Program-made: the position numbers and the translations under genes | DNA from: Hyphomonas sp. | GTDB lineage: Bacteria > Pseudomonadota > Alphaproteobacteria > Caulobacterales > Hyphomonadaceae | Length of the DNA stretch: 64,000 nucleotides | NCBI RefSeq assembly: GCF_016125515.1 | Contig: NZ_WGLO01000008.1 | Coordinates: 267,047-331,046, forward strand | Direction: 5' to 3' | Notes under the pieces: model-generated | Databases searched by the model: none | Told to the model about the DNA's origin: nothing | The model's input: the letters and a program-made list of their open reading frames with translations, nothing else | Part shown: in pieces, positions 18,246-26,572 of the stretch | Position numbering within the stretch: the first letter of the stretch is position 1 | How the letters are laid out: each line of letters starts with the position of its first letter

Positions 18246-18670
18246 CGCGGCCCGGCGCCGGTCGCGCCGGCCTTGTCGCCGGCATTGTAGAGCGCGCATT
18301 TCTTGAGGGACAGGCAGCCGCAACCGATACAGCCGTCGAGGCGGCTGCGCACCTGCTGCAGCGTGGCGATCCGGGCATCGAGCGAGGCGCGGATCGAGCG
18401 GCTGATCCGGGCCCAGTCTTCCGCCGTCGGTGTCCGGCCGCTCGGCAGTCTTGCGAGTTCGCCGGCGATGTCCTCGATCGACAGGCCCAGCTGCTGGGCG
18501 ATCCGAATGAAGGAGAGGCGCCGAATATCCGCACGGCGGAACCGGCGCTGGCCGCCCGGGCTGCGGATCGGCGTGATCAGGCCCCTGGCTTCGTAGAAGC
18601 GGATCGCCGACACAGACAGGCCCGTGCGCGCGGCGATGTCGCCGATCAGCATCACATCATCTGCCCGCAT
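18221..18670 (-). CDS. soxR: SoxR-type MerR regulator with [2Fe-2S] cysteine cluster
   Basis: 149 aa. A MerR winged helix starts LIGDIAARTGLSVSAIRFYE and continues with RSPGGQRRFRRADIRRLSFI. The C-terminal cluster motif is CIGCGCLSLKKC (C114, C117, C119, C125), exactly the Cx2CxCx5C pattern of SoxR. SoxR senses redox-active compounds through oxidation of its iron-sulfur cluster. ATG 18670 has GGAAG upstream; the frame is open further upstream but without homology. It is divergent from a VOC-family gene with a SoxR-box-like sequence between. Its 3' end overlaps the convergent HAD gene by 25 nt. Confidence 0.87.
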   Translation of the reverse strand: MRADDVMLIGDIAARTGLSVSAIRFYEARGLITPIRSPGGQRRFRRADIRRLSFIRIAQQLGLSIEDIAGELARLPSGRTPTAEDWARISRSIRASLDARIATLQQVRSRLDGCIGCGCLSLKKCALYNAGDKAGATGAGPRYLLGETP

Positions 18671-18691
18671 GAGGCACTTCCAAAATAATCC

Positions 18692-18713
18692 TTGACCTAA
18701 ATCTAGGTTGAGG
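18692..18713. promoter_or_regulatory. SoxR-box-like operator/promoter
   Basis: TTGACCTAAATCTAGGTTGAGG resembles known SoxR boxes, which place a TTGACCT-type -35 over a dyad (here ACCTA-AATC-TAGGT, 18695-18708) and end in TTGAGG. It lies 22 nt from the soxR start and 52 nt from the VOC gene start. Confidence 0.6.
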
Positions 18714-18765
18714 TTGCACAAGGCGGGCGTCAACCCTTCCGCAGCTGAGAAAAGGACAACGGAAC

Positions 18766-19152
18766 ATGGCGCAGACACGACTTGAACACGTAAACCTCAC
18801 CGTCAGCGACCCGGCCCGCACCGCGCAGATGCTGGTGGACCTGCTGGGCTGGAAGATCCGCTGGCAGGGCCCTGCGATGGCGGGCGGTTTCACCATCCAT
18901 GTCGGAACCGACACGGACTATCTGGCCGTCTATGCTGCCCCGCCCCAGCCGGGCGCGAGGGCGGGGTTCAAGAAAGGCGCGCCGTTGAACCATGTCGGCA
19001 TCGAAGTGGACGATCTGGATCGCGTGGAGCGTAAGGTGATTGCCAAGGGTCTCGTGCCCTTCAGCCATGGCGACTATGAGCCTGGCCGCCGCTTCTATTT
19101 CTTTGATGCAGATGGAATAGAATACGAAATCGTCAGCTACGCCAAAATCTGA
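18766..19152 (+). CDS. VOC (glyoxalase/bleomycin resistance) family protein
   Basis: 128 aa, one pair of beta-alpha-beta-beta-beta modules. It begins RLEHVNLTVSDPARTAQML and its second module contains LNHVGIEVDDLDRVERKV, ending FYFFDADGIEYEIVSY. Histidine and glutamate at the module starts and end fit metal-binding positions of the fold. Its place opposite soxR under a SoxR-like box suggests a part in resistance to redox-active or electrophilic compounds. AAAGGA lies upstream of the ATG. Confidence 0.82.
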   Translation: MAQTRLEHVNLTVSDPARTAQMLVDLLGWKIRWQGPAMAGGFTIHVGTDTDYLAVYAAPPQPGARAGFKKGAPLNHVGIEVDDLDRVERKVIAKGLVPFSHGDYEPGRRFYFFDADGIEYEIVSYAKI

Positions 19153-19175
19153 TCCGGAGCCGGGCAAACATCCGG

Positions 19176-19206
19176 CCAAAAAAGAAGGGCGGCCGTTTGG
19201 CCGCCC
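19176..19206 (-). terminator. Intrinsic terminator of mscL
   Basis: Perfect 8-bp stem (19187-19194 and 19199-19206) with a 4-nt loop. On the minus strand it is followed by CTTCTTTTTT. It is 80 nt past the mscL stop and could also slow transcription coming from the VOC gene. Confidence 0.7.
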
Positions 19207-19286
19207 CTCACTACTCTACTCGGGTACTCTACTGTTCACGAGAATGCAGGTGTAATCCCTAACACCGTGTGAACGACGTGACGCAA

Positions 19287-19697
19287 TCAGCTCTGTTTGG
19301 CGAGCAGGTTGCGAATTTCTTCCAGCAGCACTTCCTGGCGCGGCGGGGCCGGGGGAGGGGCAGCTTCTTCCTTTTTCTTCAGCGTGTTCATGCCCTTGAT
19401 CAGCATGAACATCACGAAAGCGACGATCAGGAACGAGATACAGGCCGACACGAACGCGCCGATCTCCATGATGGCGGCCGGTTTGGTCACTTCCCCGGCA
19501 GCGTCCACGACGGCCGGCGAGATGGTAACCTTGAGCGTGGACAGGTCGAGCCCGCCCATGATCGGCGCCAGAAGCGGCAGGAACACGCCCTGGATGAAGG
19601 CGGTGACGACCGTTGCGAACGCGCCGCCCATGACAAAGCCCACGGCCATGTCGATGAGGTTGCCCTTCATCGCGAACTCTTTGAATTCCTTGAGCAT
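19287..19697 (-). CDS. mscL: Large-conductance mechanosensitive channel MscL
   Basis: 136 aa, the usual size. It starts MLKEFKEFAMKGNLIDMAVG, the conserved amphipathic start plus first pore helix, continues FVMGGAFATVVTAFIQGVF, and has a second membrane helix ACISFLIVAFVMFMLIKG followed by a charged cytoplasmic helix. MscL forms a pentamer in the inner membrane that opens to release solutes on hypo-osmotic shock. GGGGGAA precedes the ATG. Monocistronic with its own terminator. Confidence 0.95.
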   Translation of the reverse strand: MLKEFKEFAMKGNLIDMAVGFVMGGAFATVVTAFIQGVFLPLLAPIMGGLDLSTLKVTISPAVVDAAGEVTKPAAIMEIGAFVSACISFLIVAFVMFMLIKGMNTLKKKEEAAPPPAPPRQEVLLEEIRNLLAKQS

Positions 19698-19805
19698 AAT
19701 TCCCCCTTGTCGAAATCCGGCTACCCAAAGCTACAGGTTCAGATTGCGGGGTTTGAGCGCAGCGTCAAGCGGGGCTGACATGAAGCCTGCGCAAGACAGG
19801 CCGCT

Positions 19806-20105
19806 TCACCGGGCTTCCGGATCGTCGCCGCCATTGACGCGGGCGCGCAATTCCTTGCCGGCCTTGAAGAACGGGACAGCCTTGGCGGGAACTTTCACAG
19901 GCTCGCCGGTACGCGGATTGCGTCCGCGGCGGGCGTCCCGCTGGCGGACCGAAAAGGCGCCGAAGCCGCGCAATTCCACCCGGTCGCCGCGCGACAGCGC
20001 TTCGCCGATCTCGTCCAGGATCACGTTTACAACCTTCTCCACGTCTTCGTGACGCAGGTGCGGGTATTCAGCCGCGAGCTTATCGATGAGTTGAGACTTC
20101 AGCAT
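19806..20105 (-). CDS. ihfB: Integration host factor beta subunit
   Basis: 99 aa. The HU/IHF fold is clear: [20 protein letters not shown] at the start, then [20 protein letters not shown] and [23 protein letters not shown] bends DNA sharply and acts with IhfA in transcription, recombination and replication control. It lies downstream of rpsA in the same direction, the usual order cmk-rpsA-ihfB. Confidence 0.93.
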   Translation of the reverse strand: MLKSQLIDKLAAEYPHLRHEDVEKVVNVILDEIGEALSRGDRVELRGFGAFSVRQRDARRGRNPRTGEPVKVPAKAVPFFKAGKELRARVNGGDDPEAR

Positions 20106-20203
20106 CCTGTTGATATTAAACGCATTTGCGGCGGGAGCGCTAGGCCCCCGCCGCAAACATTGCTTGAATTTTAGATAGGCCGCGTTGCCGGGCCCGGCTG
20201 GTC

Positions 20204-22180
20204 TCAGCCTTCGGACATCAGCTGTTCAGCCTGGCCCTTCCAGTCATCACGCTCCATCCGGCCCTGGAAGGCGAGCTCTTCTTCGAGGCTCGCAACCTGA
20301 TCGGCCGACAGTGCGGCGACCTGCCAGAAGTGGAAGATGCCTGCTTCGTTCAGCTTCTTCTCGAACGCCGGACCGACGCCCTTGATCTGCTTCAGGTCAT
20401 CCGCATCGCCTTGCGGGGCGGTGAGACGGCCTCGTGCGTCGAGGGACTTGGCATCGCCCTTCGTGGCCGGAGCAGACTTGGCTTTGCCTTTGGTACCCGA
20501 GGAAGCGAGGGCTGCGCCGAGGATGTCGCCCAGCGAGGCGCCGGCATCTGCCGAACCATACTGTGCAACGGCTTCGGCTTCTTCAGCGATCTCCAGAGCC
20601 TTGATCGACAGGGAGACGCGGCGCGTCGCCCGGTCAACGGTCACGACTTTTGCGTCGACCTTGTCACCCACGGCGAAACGCTCGGGGCGTTGGTCGGCGC
20701 GGTCACGGCTGAGGTCCGAACGGCGGATGAAGGTGCGGACCGGCGGGTTGCCGAATTCGACTTCCAGACCGCCCGAGGTCACTTCCGACACCGTGCAGGT
20801 GACGGTCGAGCCGCGCTTGATGCCGGCATCGCCAGCCGCTTCGATCGGGTCACCCGACAGCTGCTTGATGCCCAGCGAGATGCGTTCCTTGTCGACGTCG
20901 ACATCAAGCACCTTCGCGTGGACACGGTCGCCCTTGGTGTAGGCTTCGATGGCTTGGTCGCCCGGCTTGTCCCACGAGATGTCGTTGATGTGCACCATGC
21001 CGTCCAGGTCCGGGCCGAGGCCCACGAACAGGCCGAACTCGGTGATGCCGCGCACTTCGCCTTCAATTTCCGAACCGATCGGATGTTCAGCCAGGAAGGC
21101 ATCCCACGGATTGTCCATGGTCTGCTTGAGGCCGAGCGAGATGCGGCGCTTGTCGGAATCGACGTCCAGCACTTCCACTTCGACTTCCTGCGAGGTCGAG
21201 AGGATCTTGCCGGGGTGCACGTTCTTCTTGGTCCAGCTCATTTCCGAGACGTGGATCAGGCCTTCGACACCGTCTTCCAGCTCCACGAAGGCGCCGTAGT
21301 CGGTGATGTTGGTGACCGTGCCCTTGAGGCGGGCGCCCGTCGGGTAACGGGCCGAGATGTTGTCCCACGGATCCGAACCCAGCTGTTTCATGCCGAGCGA
21401 GATACGTTGGGTCTCGGGGTTGATCTTGATGATCTGGACTTCGACTTCCTGACCCACTTCGACCACCTGCGAGGGGTGGTTGATGCGCTTGTAGGACATG
21501 TCGGTGACGTGCAGCAGGCCATCGATGCCGCCGAGGTCAACGAACGCACCGTAATCGGTGATATTCTTGACGACGCCCTTGCGCACATCGCCTTCGGCCA
21601 TGTCGCTGACGATTTCGGCGCGCTGTTCGGCGCGGCTCTCTTCCAGGATCGCACGGCGCGAGACGACGATGTTGCCACGCACGCGGTCGAGTTTCAGCAC
21701 GGCGAACGGCTGCACTTCGCCCATCAGCGGGCCGACATCGCGCACCGGGCGGATGTCGACTTGCGAACCGGGAAGGAAGGCGTTGACGCCGCCCAGGTCG
21801 ACCGTGAAGCCGCCCTTGACGCGGCCGGAGATGGCGCCCTTGACGGGCTCGCCTTTGGCAAAGCTGCGCTCGAGCTTGACCCAGCGCTCTTCGCGGCGGG
21901 CCTTGTCGCGGCTGAGAACGGCCTCGCCGAGGGCGTTCTCGATGCGGTCGAGATACACATCGACGATGTCGCCGGGGGCCGGCTGTTTGTCTTCGAGGGC
22001 GAATTCCTTGACCGGGATACGGCCTTCGGTCTTCAGACCGATGTCGACAACGATCGCGTCGTTATCGATGCGCAGGACGGTGGCCGGGATGACCTGGCCT
22101 TCCTGCATGGCGCCGGCAGCTGCCGAGCTTTCGAACATCGACGCAAAGTCGGCCGACGTGGGGTTCATTTGGTTGGACAT
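20204..22180 (-). CDS. rpsA: 30S ribosomal protein S1 with a C-terminal helix-hairpin-helix-like extension
   Basis: 658 aa from ATG 22180 (GGAGAGAAA upstream). S1 repeats are visible, including [40 protein letters not shown] and [21 protein letters not shown]1 binds mRNA and helps start translation. The canonical protein ends near residue 560-570. Here a linker rich in Lys, Ala and Ser follows and then a folded-looking domain (about 593-655) with [20 protein letters not shown] and [16 protein letters not shown]. That domain resembles the helix-hairpin-helix-like extension found on ribosomal protein L21 in some alphaproteobacteria. The extension is an addition to the usual protein, not a frameshift, since the frame is continuous. 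Confidence 0.93.
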   Translation of the reverse strand: MSNQMNPTSADFASMFESSAAAGAMQEGQVIPATVLRIDNDAIVVDIGLKTEGRIPVKEFALEDKQPAPGDIVDVYLDRIENALGEAVLSRDKARREERWVKLERSFAKGEPVKGAISGRVKGGFTVDLGGVNAFLPGSQVDIRPVRDVGPLMGEVQPFAVLKLDRVRGNIVVSRRAILEESRAEQRAEIVSDMAEGDVRKGVVKNITDYGAFVDLGGIDGLLHVTDMSYKRINHPSQVVEVGQEVEVQIIKINPETQRISLGMKQLGSDPWDNISARYPTGARLKGTVTNITDYGAFVELEDGVEGLIHVSEMSWTKKNVHPGKILSTSQEVEVEVLDVDSDKRRISLGLKQTMDNPWDAFLAEHPIGSEIEGEVRGITEFGLFVGLGPDLDGMVHINDISWDKPGDQAIEAYTKGDRVHAKVLDVDVDKERISLGIKQLSGDPIEAAGDAGIKRGSTVTCTVSEVTSGGLEVEFGNPPVRTFIRRSDLSRDRADQRPERFAVGDKVDAKVVTVDRATRRVSLSIKALEIAEEAEAVAQYGSADAGASLGDILGAALASSGTKGKAKSAPATKGDAKSLDARGRLTAPQGDADDLKQIKGVGPAFEKKLNEAGIFHFWQVAALSADQVASLEEELAFQGRMERDDWKGQAEQLMSEG

Positions 22181-22310
22181 TTTCTCTCCGGGTAAGGGCA
22201 TGAATGGTTCAAAGGCAGGCGTGCACCATTGCAGCCTGCGGACATCCGGCCCCTTGGGGTGGTCTTGATCTGTTGCGGCACCGCCTGTTTGGATTGAGCC
22301 CCAGGGGCCC

Positions 22311-22949
22311 TCAGGCAGTCTTTCCACGAGCGAGGGCGGCCTCAACGGCAGCCAGCGCCTTTTCCACAGCCGCGTCTATAGTGAGATCAGTCGTATCGAT
22401 CAAGATGGCATCGGCGGCCATGGCCGCAGGGGCGTCGGCGCGGCCCTGATCGCGCGCATCGCGGATTTCGAGCTGCCGGATCACCTCGTCCAGCGTGACC
22501 GGATCGCCGGCCTCCGACAATTCCTTCCAGCGCCGCGCGCCCCGCTGGTTAACGTCCGCGTCCACCCACAGCTTCACGTCGGCGTCAGGGGCGATCACCG
22601 TGCCGATATCACGCCCGTCGAGCAGGGCGCCGCCTTCGCGGGTTGCAAAGGCCCGTTGCAGCTCGAACAGGGCCTGGCGCACGGACGGGATCGCCGCCAC
22701 AATGCTCGCCGCCTTGCCGGCCTCGGCCGACCGCAACTCGTGTTCCACGAAGTCTGACAGGTCCAGCGCGCGGGCGATATCGGCCAGAGGCCCCGCCGCG
22801 TCGAGCGGCACGCCCTGTTTCATCGCCGCCACGCCGACCGCTCGGTAGAGCCGCCCGGTGTCCATGTGCGGCAGCCCGTAATAGGCCGACAACCGCTTCG
22901 CGATCGTCCCCTTGCCGGAAGCTGTTGTGCCATCAATCGCTATGATCAT
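22311..22949 (-). CDS. cmk: Cytidylate kinase
   Basis: 212 aa. P-loop DGTTASGKGTIAKRL at residues 6-20, then YYGLPHMDTGRLYRAVG and the conserved LLDGRDIGTVIAPDADVKLWV. It phosphorylates CMP and dCMP. The cmk-rpsA-ihfB order is conserved in proteobacteria. Confidence 0.95.
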   Translation of the reverse strand: MIIAIDGTTASGKGTIAKRLSAYYGLPHMDTGRLYRAVGVAAMKQGVPLDAAGPLADIARALDLSDFVEHELRSAEAGKAASIVAAIPSVRQALFELQRAFATREGGALLDGRDIGTVIAPDADVKLWVDADVNQRGARRWKELSEAGDPVTLDEVIRQLEIRDARDQGRADAPAAMAADAILIDTTDLTIDAAVEKALAAVEAALARGKTA

Positions 22950-23000
22950 GGCGCCGGGGAGTGGAGGAGGGGCGGGGGCGAGTCAAGTTCCCCGGCTTTC

Positions 23001-23029
23001 GCTCACACCCCGCCTCGGCGGGGGTGAGC
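23001..23029. repeat. Intergenic hairpin
   Basis: Imperfect inverted repeat (arms 23001-23014 and 23017-23029) just past the stop of the leftward SDR gene. No T-run follows on either strand, so a terminator role is uncertain. Confidence 0.4.
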
Positions 23030-23041
23030 GCAATTTAGGTT

Positions 23042-23824
23042 TCACCTCGGCGCCATCCGGATGCCGCCATCGAGGCGGATACATTGGCCGTTGAAATAGG
23101 TGTTCGTCGCCAGCTGCAGGGCGAGCGAGGCATACTCTTCCGGTTTGCCGAGGCGTTTGGGGAAGGGCACCGAAGCCGCAAGGCTGTTGAGCACCTTGTC
23201 GGAGGCGCGCAGCATGAGCGGCGTCGCGAAGATGCCCGGCATGATCGAGTTCACCCGGATGCCGATATCCATCAGGTCGCGTGCCATCGGCAGCACGAGG
23301 CCGTTCACGCCTGCCTTGCACGAGCCGTAGACAACCTGTCCGATCTGGCCGTCCTGTGCGGCGACCGAGGCCGTCAGCGTGATGCAGCCGCGTTCGCCAT
23401 CCTCCAGTTCCGGCAGGTAGGCCATGCCCTCGGCCGACAGCGAGGCGATCCGGTAGGAGGCCACCAGCACGCCCTGCGCGCCGAACGCGTAGTCTTCCGT
23501 CGGCAGACGTTTGTAGCGGGCATTCTCCTTGTCCCAGCTCAGTGTCTTGCCGCCCTTGGCGGCCATGGCGCAGTGGACCGTGATCCGCTCCTGGCCATTC
23601 GCCGCGCGGGCCTTCTCGAAGCCGGCCACACAGCTCGCCTCGTCCATGATGTTGACGTTGCAGAACATGCCGCCGATTTCCTTGGCGGTCGCTTCGCCGG
23701 CCTCGGCGTTGATGTCGAAGATGGCAACTTTTGCCCCGGCCTTGGCGAGGGCGCGGGCGGTCGCCTGGCCGAGGCCCGAGGCGCCGCCGGTCACGACGGC
23801 GGCGGTGTCCTTGGTGATCTGCAT
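23042..23824 (-). CDS. Short-chain dehydrogenase/reductase, 3-hydroxyacyl-CoA dehydrogenase type II-like
   Basis: 260 aa. Rossmann motif TGGASGLGQATARAL (12-26). The catalytic pair is in VVYGSCKAG (YxxxK), with an upstream serine in ITLTAS. The C-terminus KRLGKPEEYASLALQL and GQCIRLDGGIRMAP matches the HSD10-like group. The NNAG segment after strand 4 is replaced by VHCAMAAKGG. Likely substrate is a hydroxyacyl-CoA or similar alcohol. It is followed on the same strand, upstream, by an Old Yellow Enzyme gene 47 nt away, so the two may be one transcript. Confidence 0.85.
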   Translation of the reverse strand: MQITKDTAAVVTGGASGLGQATARALAKAGAKVAIFDINAEAGEATAKEIGGMFCNVNIMDEASCVAGFEKARAANGQERITVHCAMAAKGGKTLSWDKENARYKRLPTEDYAFGAQGVLVASYRIASLSAEGMAYLPELEDGERGCITLTASVAAQDGQIGQVVYGSCKAGVNGLVLPMARDLMDIGIRVNSIMPGIFATPLMLRASDKVLNSLAASVPFPKRLGKPEEYASLALQLATNTYFNGQCIRLDGGIRMAPR

Positions 23825-23871
23825 GATATGTCTCCCTTTGTCGTTTCTGTCTTGTCTGCAGGCGGATTATG

Positions 23872-24954
23872 TCAGGCTGTCTCGGCGACGAAGCCCTTCC
23901 AGGTCTTCATGTAATTGAGGAAAGCCGGACCGAGGCGTTCGGCCTTCAGATGGCCTTCCGGCACGGGCAGGGCGATCGGCTCGAAACAATTGTCCTTCGC
24001 CACCCTGGCCGGGAAATCATGATGCAGGATCGCGGCGCGGCCGATGACCACGAAGTCGAGCCCGGCTGCCAGGGCTTTCAGGCAATCTCGGCCGGTTGTG
24101 ATCTTGCCTGCCGCGCCCAGCCGGCAGGTGCCGCGAGGAAGGGCGCCGAACAGTTCGACCAGCGACTTTCCCTTGAAGGCCTCGTCGGCAGGTTCCTTGA
24201 AACTGTCCCACAGGGACATGTCGAGATAGTCGATCCGGTCATCGTTCAGCAGCGCGCCCGCGAGCTTCAAGATCTCGCCAAGGTCCATCCCGAAGCGTTC
24301 CGGCGACAGGCGCACACCCAGCGAAAAGTCCTTGCCGCAGGCAGCGCGCACGCCTTCGATACATTCATACAGGAACCGCGCGCGGTTCTCGAAGCTGCCA
24401 CCATATTCGTCCGTGCGCTTGTTCACCTCGGCGCTCAGGAACTGGCAGATCAGGTAGCCATGCGCCCCGTGCAGTTCCACGCCGTGGAAGCCCGCCTTTT
24501 CCGCGCGCACTGCCGCCGCAATGAACGCGTCCCGCGAGGCCTTCACCTCGTCGAGGGTCATCGCCCGCGCGCCGAACTCGTCATTGGCCGAGGGGCAGTG
24601 CGGCGCCTCGCCGATTAGTTCCTTCGGGCTGCGCATGCCGGCATGGTGCAGCTGCACCACCGAATGCGTACCGGTCTGGTTCAGACCTTTGGCCAGGCGC
24701 GAGAGGCCGGGCAGGTGCTTGTCCGCAAAGATGCCCAGCTGGCCGGGAAAGCCCTGGCCCTTGGCCTGCACATGCGCCGCGCAGGTCATCGTCAGACCAA
24801 AGCCGCCTTCAGCCCGGTAGGTCAGCCAGCGATATTCATCATCGCTCAGCACGCCGTCTGCATGGCTTTGCCAGTTGGTCAACGGGGCCAGCATGAAGCG
24901 GTTCTTCAGGGCGGGGCCACGGGCGAGGGAGAGGGGGGCGTGCAGGTCTGTCAT
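23872..24954 (-). CDS. NADH:flavin oxidoreductase (Old Yellow Enzyme family)
   Basis: 360 aa TIM barrel. It starts with LKNRFMLAPLTNWQSHADGV, then has VQLHHAGMRS, the active-site HGAHGYLICQFLSAEVNKRTDEYGGSFENR region (about 176-205), and a C-terminal FMN-phosphate segment DFVVIGRAAILHHDFP. It reduces activated C=C bonds with NAD(P)H. It precedes the SDR gene on the same strand, which suggests a shared catabolic step. Confidence 0.88.
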   Translation of the reverse strand: MTDLHAPLSLARGPALKNRFMLAPLTNWQSHADGVLSDDEYRWLTYRAEGGFGLTMTCAAHVQAKGQGFPGQLGIFADKHLPGLSRLAKGLNQTGTHSVVQLHHAGMRSPKELIGEAPHCPSANDEFGARAMTLDEVKASRDAFIAAAVRAEKAGFHGVELHGAHGYLICQFLSAEVNKRTDEYGGSFENRARFLYECIEGVRAACGKDFSLGVRLSPERFGMDLGEILKLAGALLNDDRIDYLDMSLWDSFKEPADEAFKGKSLVELFGALPRGTCRLGAAGKITTGRDCLKALAAGLDFVVIGRAAILHHDFPARVAKDNCFEPIALPVPEGHLKAERLGPAFLNYMKTWKGFVAETA

Positions 24955-25013
24955 GCCCGCACAATGGCGCGGGCGCGCGCCGCGTCAATTCTGCCGCTAG
25001 GGTAGGGGTGCGC

Positions 25014-25712
25014 TCAGAAGGGGTTGTCCCAATCGCCAAGGACAAACCGAATCTCGCGGGTAAGAGGCTCGCAGCTATAGGTTTCAGCGACCGACAGCTC
25101 GTCCTCCAGGCGGCTACGGAGGCGGCGATACAGGTCGCTCAACTCACGTTCCTGATCATAGTCACGCACTCCGCCTGCGAAATAGTCCTCCATCGCGTAG
25201 GTCCATGTGTTTATGATACCCGTGGCACGCCGTTCGGTTGTGTCGCACTCGGCCGAAGTCGCGGCCGGCGGGGCTTGCGGTGAATACTCGGTCTGAGAGT
25301 TCTCAAATGTCATAATCCCGGCGCTGGCCGTCATGGAAGTTTCAGGCGGCGGGGCGTATTGCGTGGCATATTCTGAAGCGTTGCCGCTCCATGCCAGGTC
25401 GCAGGCTTCGACGATCTCGGCCAACCTGGTGCTGTCCGCGCCCACTTGCGCCTCCAGCGCGGCGGCTTGCTGCGCGACGGCGGCGCCGGCGTCCTTCGTG
25501 TCGCTCATGGCGGCGAGCGTTTTTTCTGCGCCCGCGCGGTCTGCCGCGCTACGTTCGGGCGAGGTCGTGGCTTGCCAATCCAGCTGATAAGCCGCCGCGC
25601 ATGTCAGCGCCGAGACATCGCCGTTTCCACTCTCAGCGGTCGCGGACGTCACCGGTGTGCTCATTAGCAGAGCGATTGCGCCGCCAGCGACAATAGTCCT
25701 CGAAGTCATCAT
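25014..25712 (-). CDS. Hypothetical secreted protein
   Basis: 232 aa from ATG 25712. A signal peptide is likely (TIVAGGAIALLMSTPVTSATA). The mature part has an Ala/Glu-rich helical stretch, four or five scattered cysteines and a C-terminal helical region DQERELSDLYRRLRSRLEDELS. No family is recognised. An earlier ATG at 25790 has a better ribosome site (GGAAGG) but would bury the signal peptide, so the start is uncertain. Single gene between flanking leftward genes. Confidence 0.55.
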   Translation of the reverse strand: MMTSRTIVAGGAIALLMSTPVTSATAESGNGDVSALTCAAAYQLDWQATTSPERSAADRAGAEKTLAAMSDTKDAGAAVAQQAAALEAQVGADSTRLAEIVEACDLAWSGNASEYATQYAPPPETSMTASAGIMTFENSQTEYSPQAPPAATSAECDTTERRATGIINTWTYAMEDYFAGGVRDYDQERELSDLYRRLRSRLEDELSVAETYSCEPLTREIRFVLGDWDNPF

Positions 25713-25937
25713 CAGCGGCGTCCCAACAGGCCTGACAAATATACATTTGTCCCCTTCTATCCGGGAGCTTGAGTCGCACGCAACGACCATCAAAACCTTC
25801 CGAACTATTCGCCCCGGCGCCGAATTGCCCTCAAGCGCTCCCGGTCTGGCCTGAGTTCATTCCCGGGCAGGACAAGGCATGAAACATACCGAGATCTCGA
25901 GGTGGCAGTTGGTGGCGCGCCGCGTCAATTTCTATCG

Positions 25938-26504
25938 CTACGGCAAGCCGCTTTGATAACGCGCATTCTCCTCCGCGAAGATCGCGCGGATCACTTCGCC
26001 ATTGGAGGGCTGCTGCTCCAGAGTTTCCGGGTCCCACTGGTGGCGCTCGGTGGCGAAGAAGTCGCCGCCATAGATGTGCAGCCCGCCGGTGAAGCGCGTC
26101 AGCGGATTGGTCACCGAATGTACCGCGTCCTTGCCGAGCGTGGCGACATCGCCTTCGAACAGGCAGTTCGCGCCGCGCGCTTCCAACCCGCCCTTAGTCT
26201 CACGCCACAGGATATTGTCCTCGCGGCCAGTATAGATGCCGATCAGCGCCCACATGTTGTGATCATGCGGGCGCAGGCTCATGCGCGGCGTCCAGGTTGC
26301 GGCGAAGATCGTCAGCGTGTCGGAGCGCAGCAGCACGTCCATGGCCGCCTGTGTTGGCTCGCCGAGCCCTGCCAGTACCGCGCCCGGATCGTTCAGCGCA
26401 CGCGTCAGCACCTCGCGAACCGCCAACATTCCGTCCGTCTCCCGCAGCGCCGCCGCGCAATCGGCAGCAAACTGGTCGCGGTCGAATTTCAGTCGATGGG
26501 CCAT
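25938..26504 (-). CDS. Cupin-type metal-dependent protein (COG5553-like)
   Basis: 188 aa. The cupin signature appears as LRPHDHNMWALIGIYTGRED (about 79-98), giving two metal-site histidines, and a later VHSVTNPLTRFTGGLHIYGG supplies more. The overall layout resembles cysteine-dioxygenase-like double-stranded beta-helix proteins predicted to bind metal. The substrate is unknown. The ATG at 26504 is preferred over an upstream GTG because the homologous part starts at MAHRLKFDR. Confidence 0.7.
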   Translation of the reverse strand: MAHRLKFDRDQFAADCAAALRETDGMLAVREVLTRALNDPGAVLAGLGEPTQAAMDVLLRSDTLTIFAATWTPRMSLRPHDHNMWALIGIYTGREDNILWRETKGGLEARGANCLFEGDVATLGKDAVHSVTNPLTRFTGGLHIYGGDFFATERHQWDPETLEQQPSNGEVIRAIFAEENARYQSGLP

Positions 26505-26572
26505 CGGGCGTGTTCCTGAACGAGCCCACACTATGCGCTTCCCGTTCCGGTCTGGGAACGGCCCGTCCCGTT

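Noticed and set aside
19206..19286. Short CTACT repeats after the mscL terminator
   Set aside because: Too short and irregular to be a CRISPR or other array; no CRISPR array was seen anywhere in the window.
20330..22195. 621-aa open frame on the plus strand
   Set aside because: It is antisense to rpsA, whose identity is certain; the frame exists because of GC-rich codon bias and has no ribosome site or motif.
26542..26561. 7-bp hairpin between aroA and the cupin gene as a terminator
   Set aside because: No T-run follows on the minus strand, so it cannot be supported as an intrinsic terminator.
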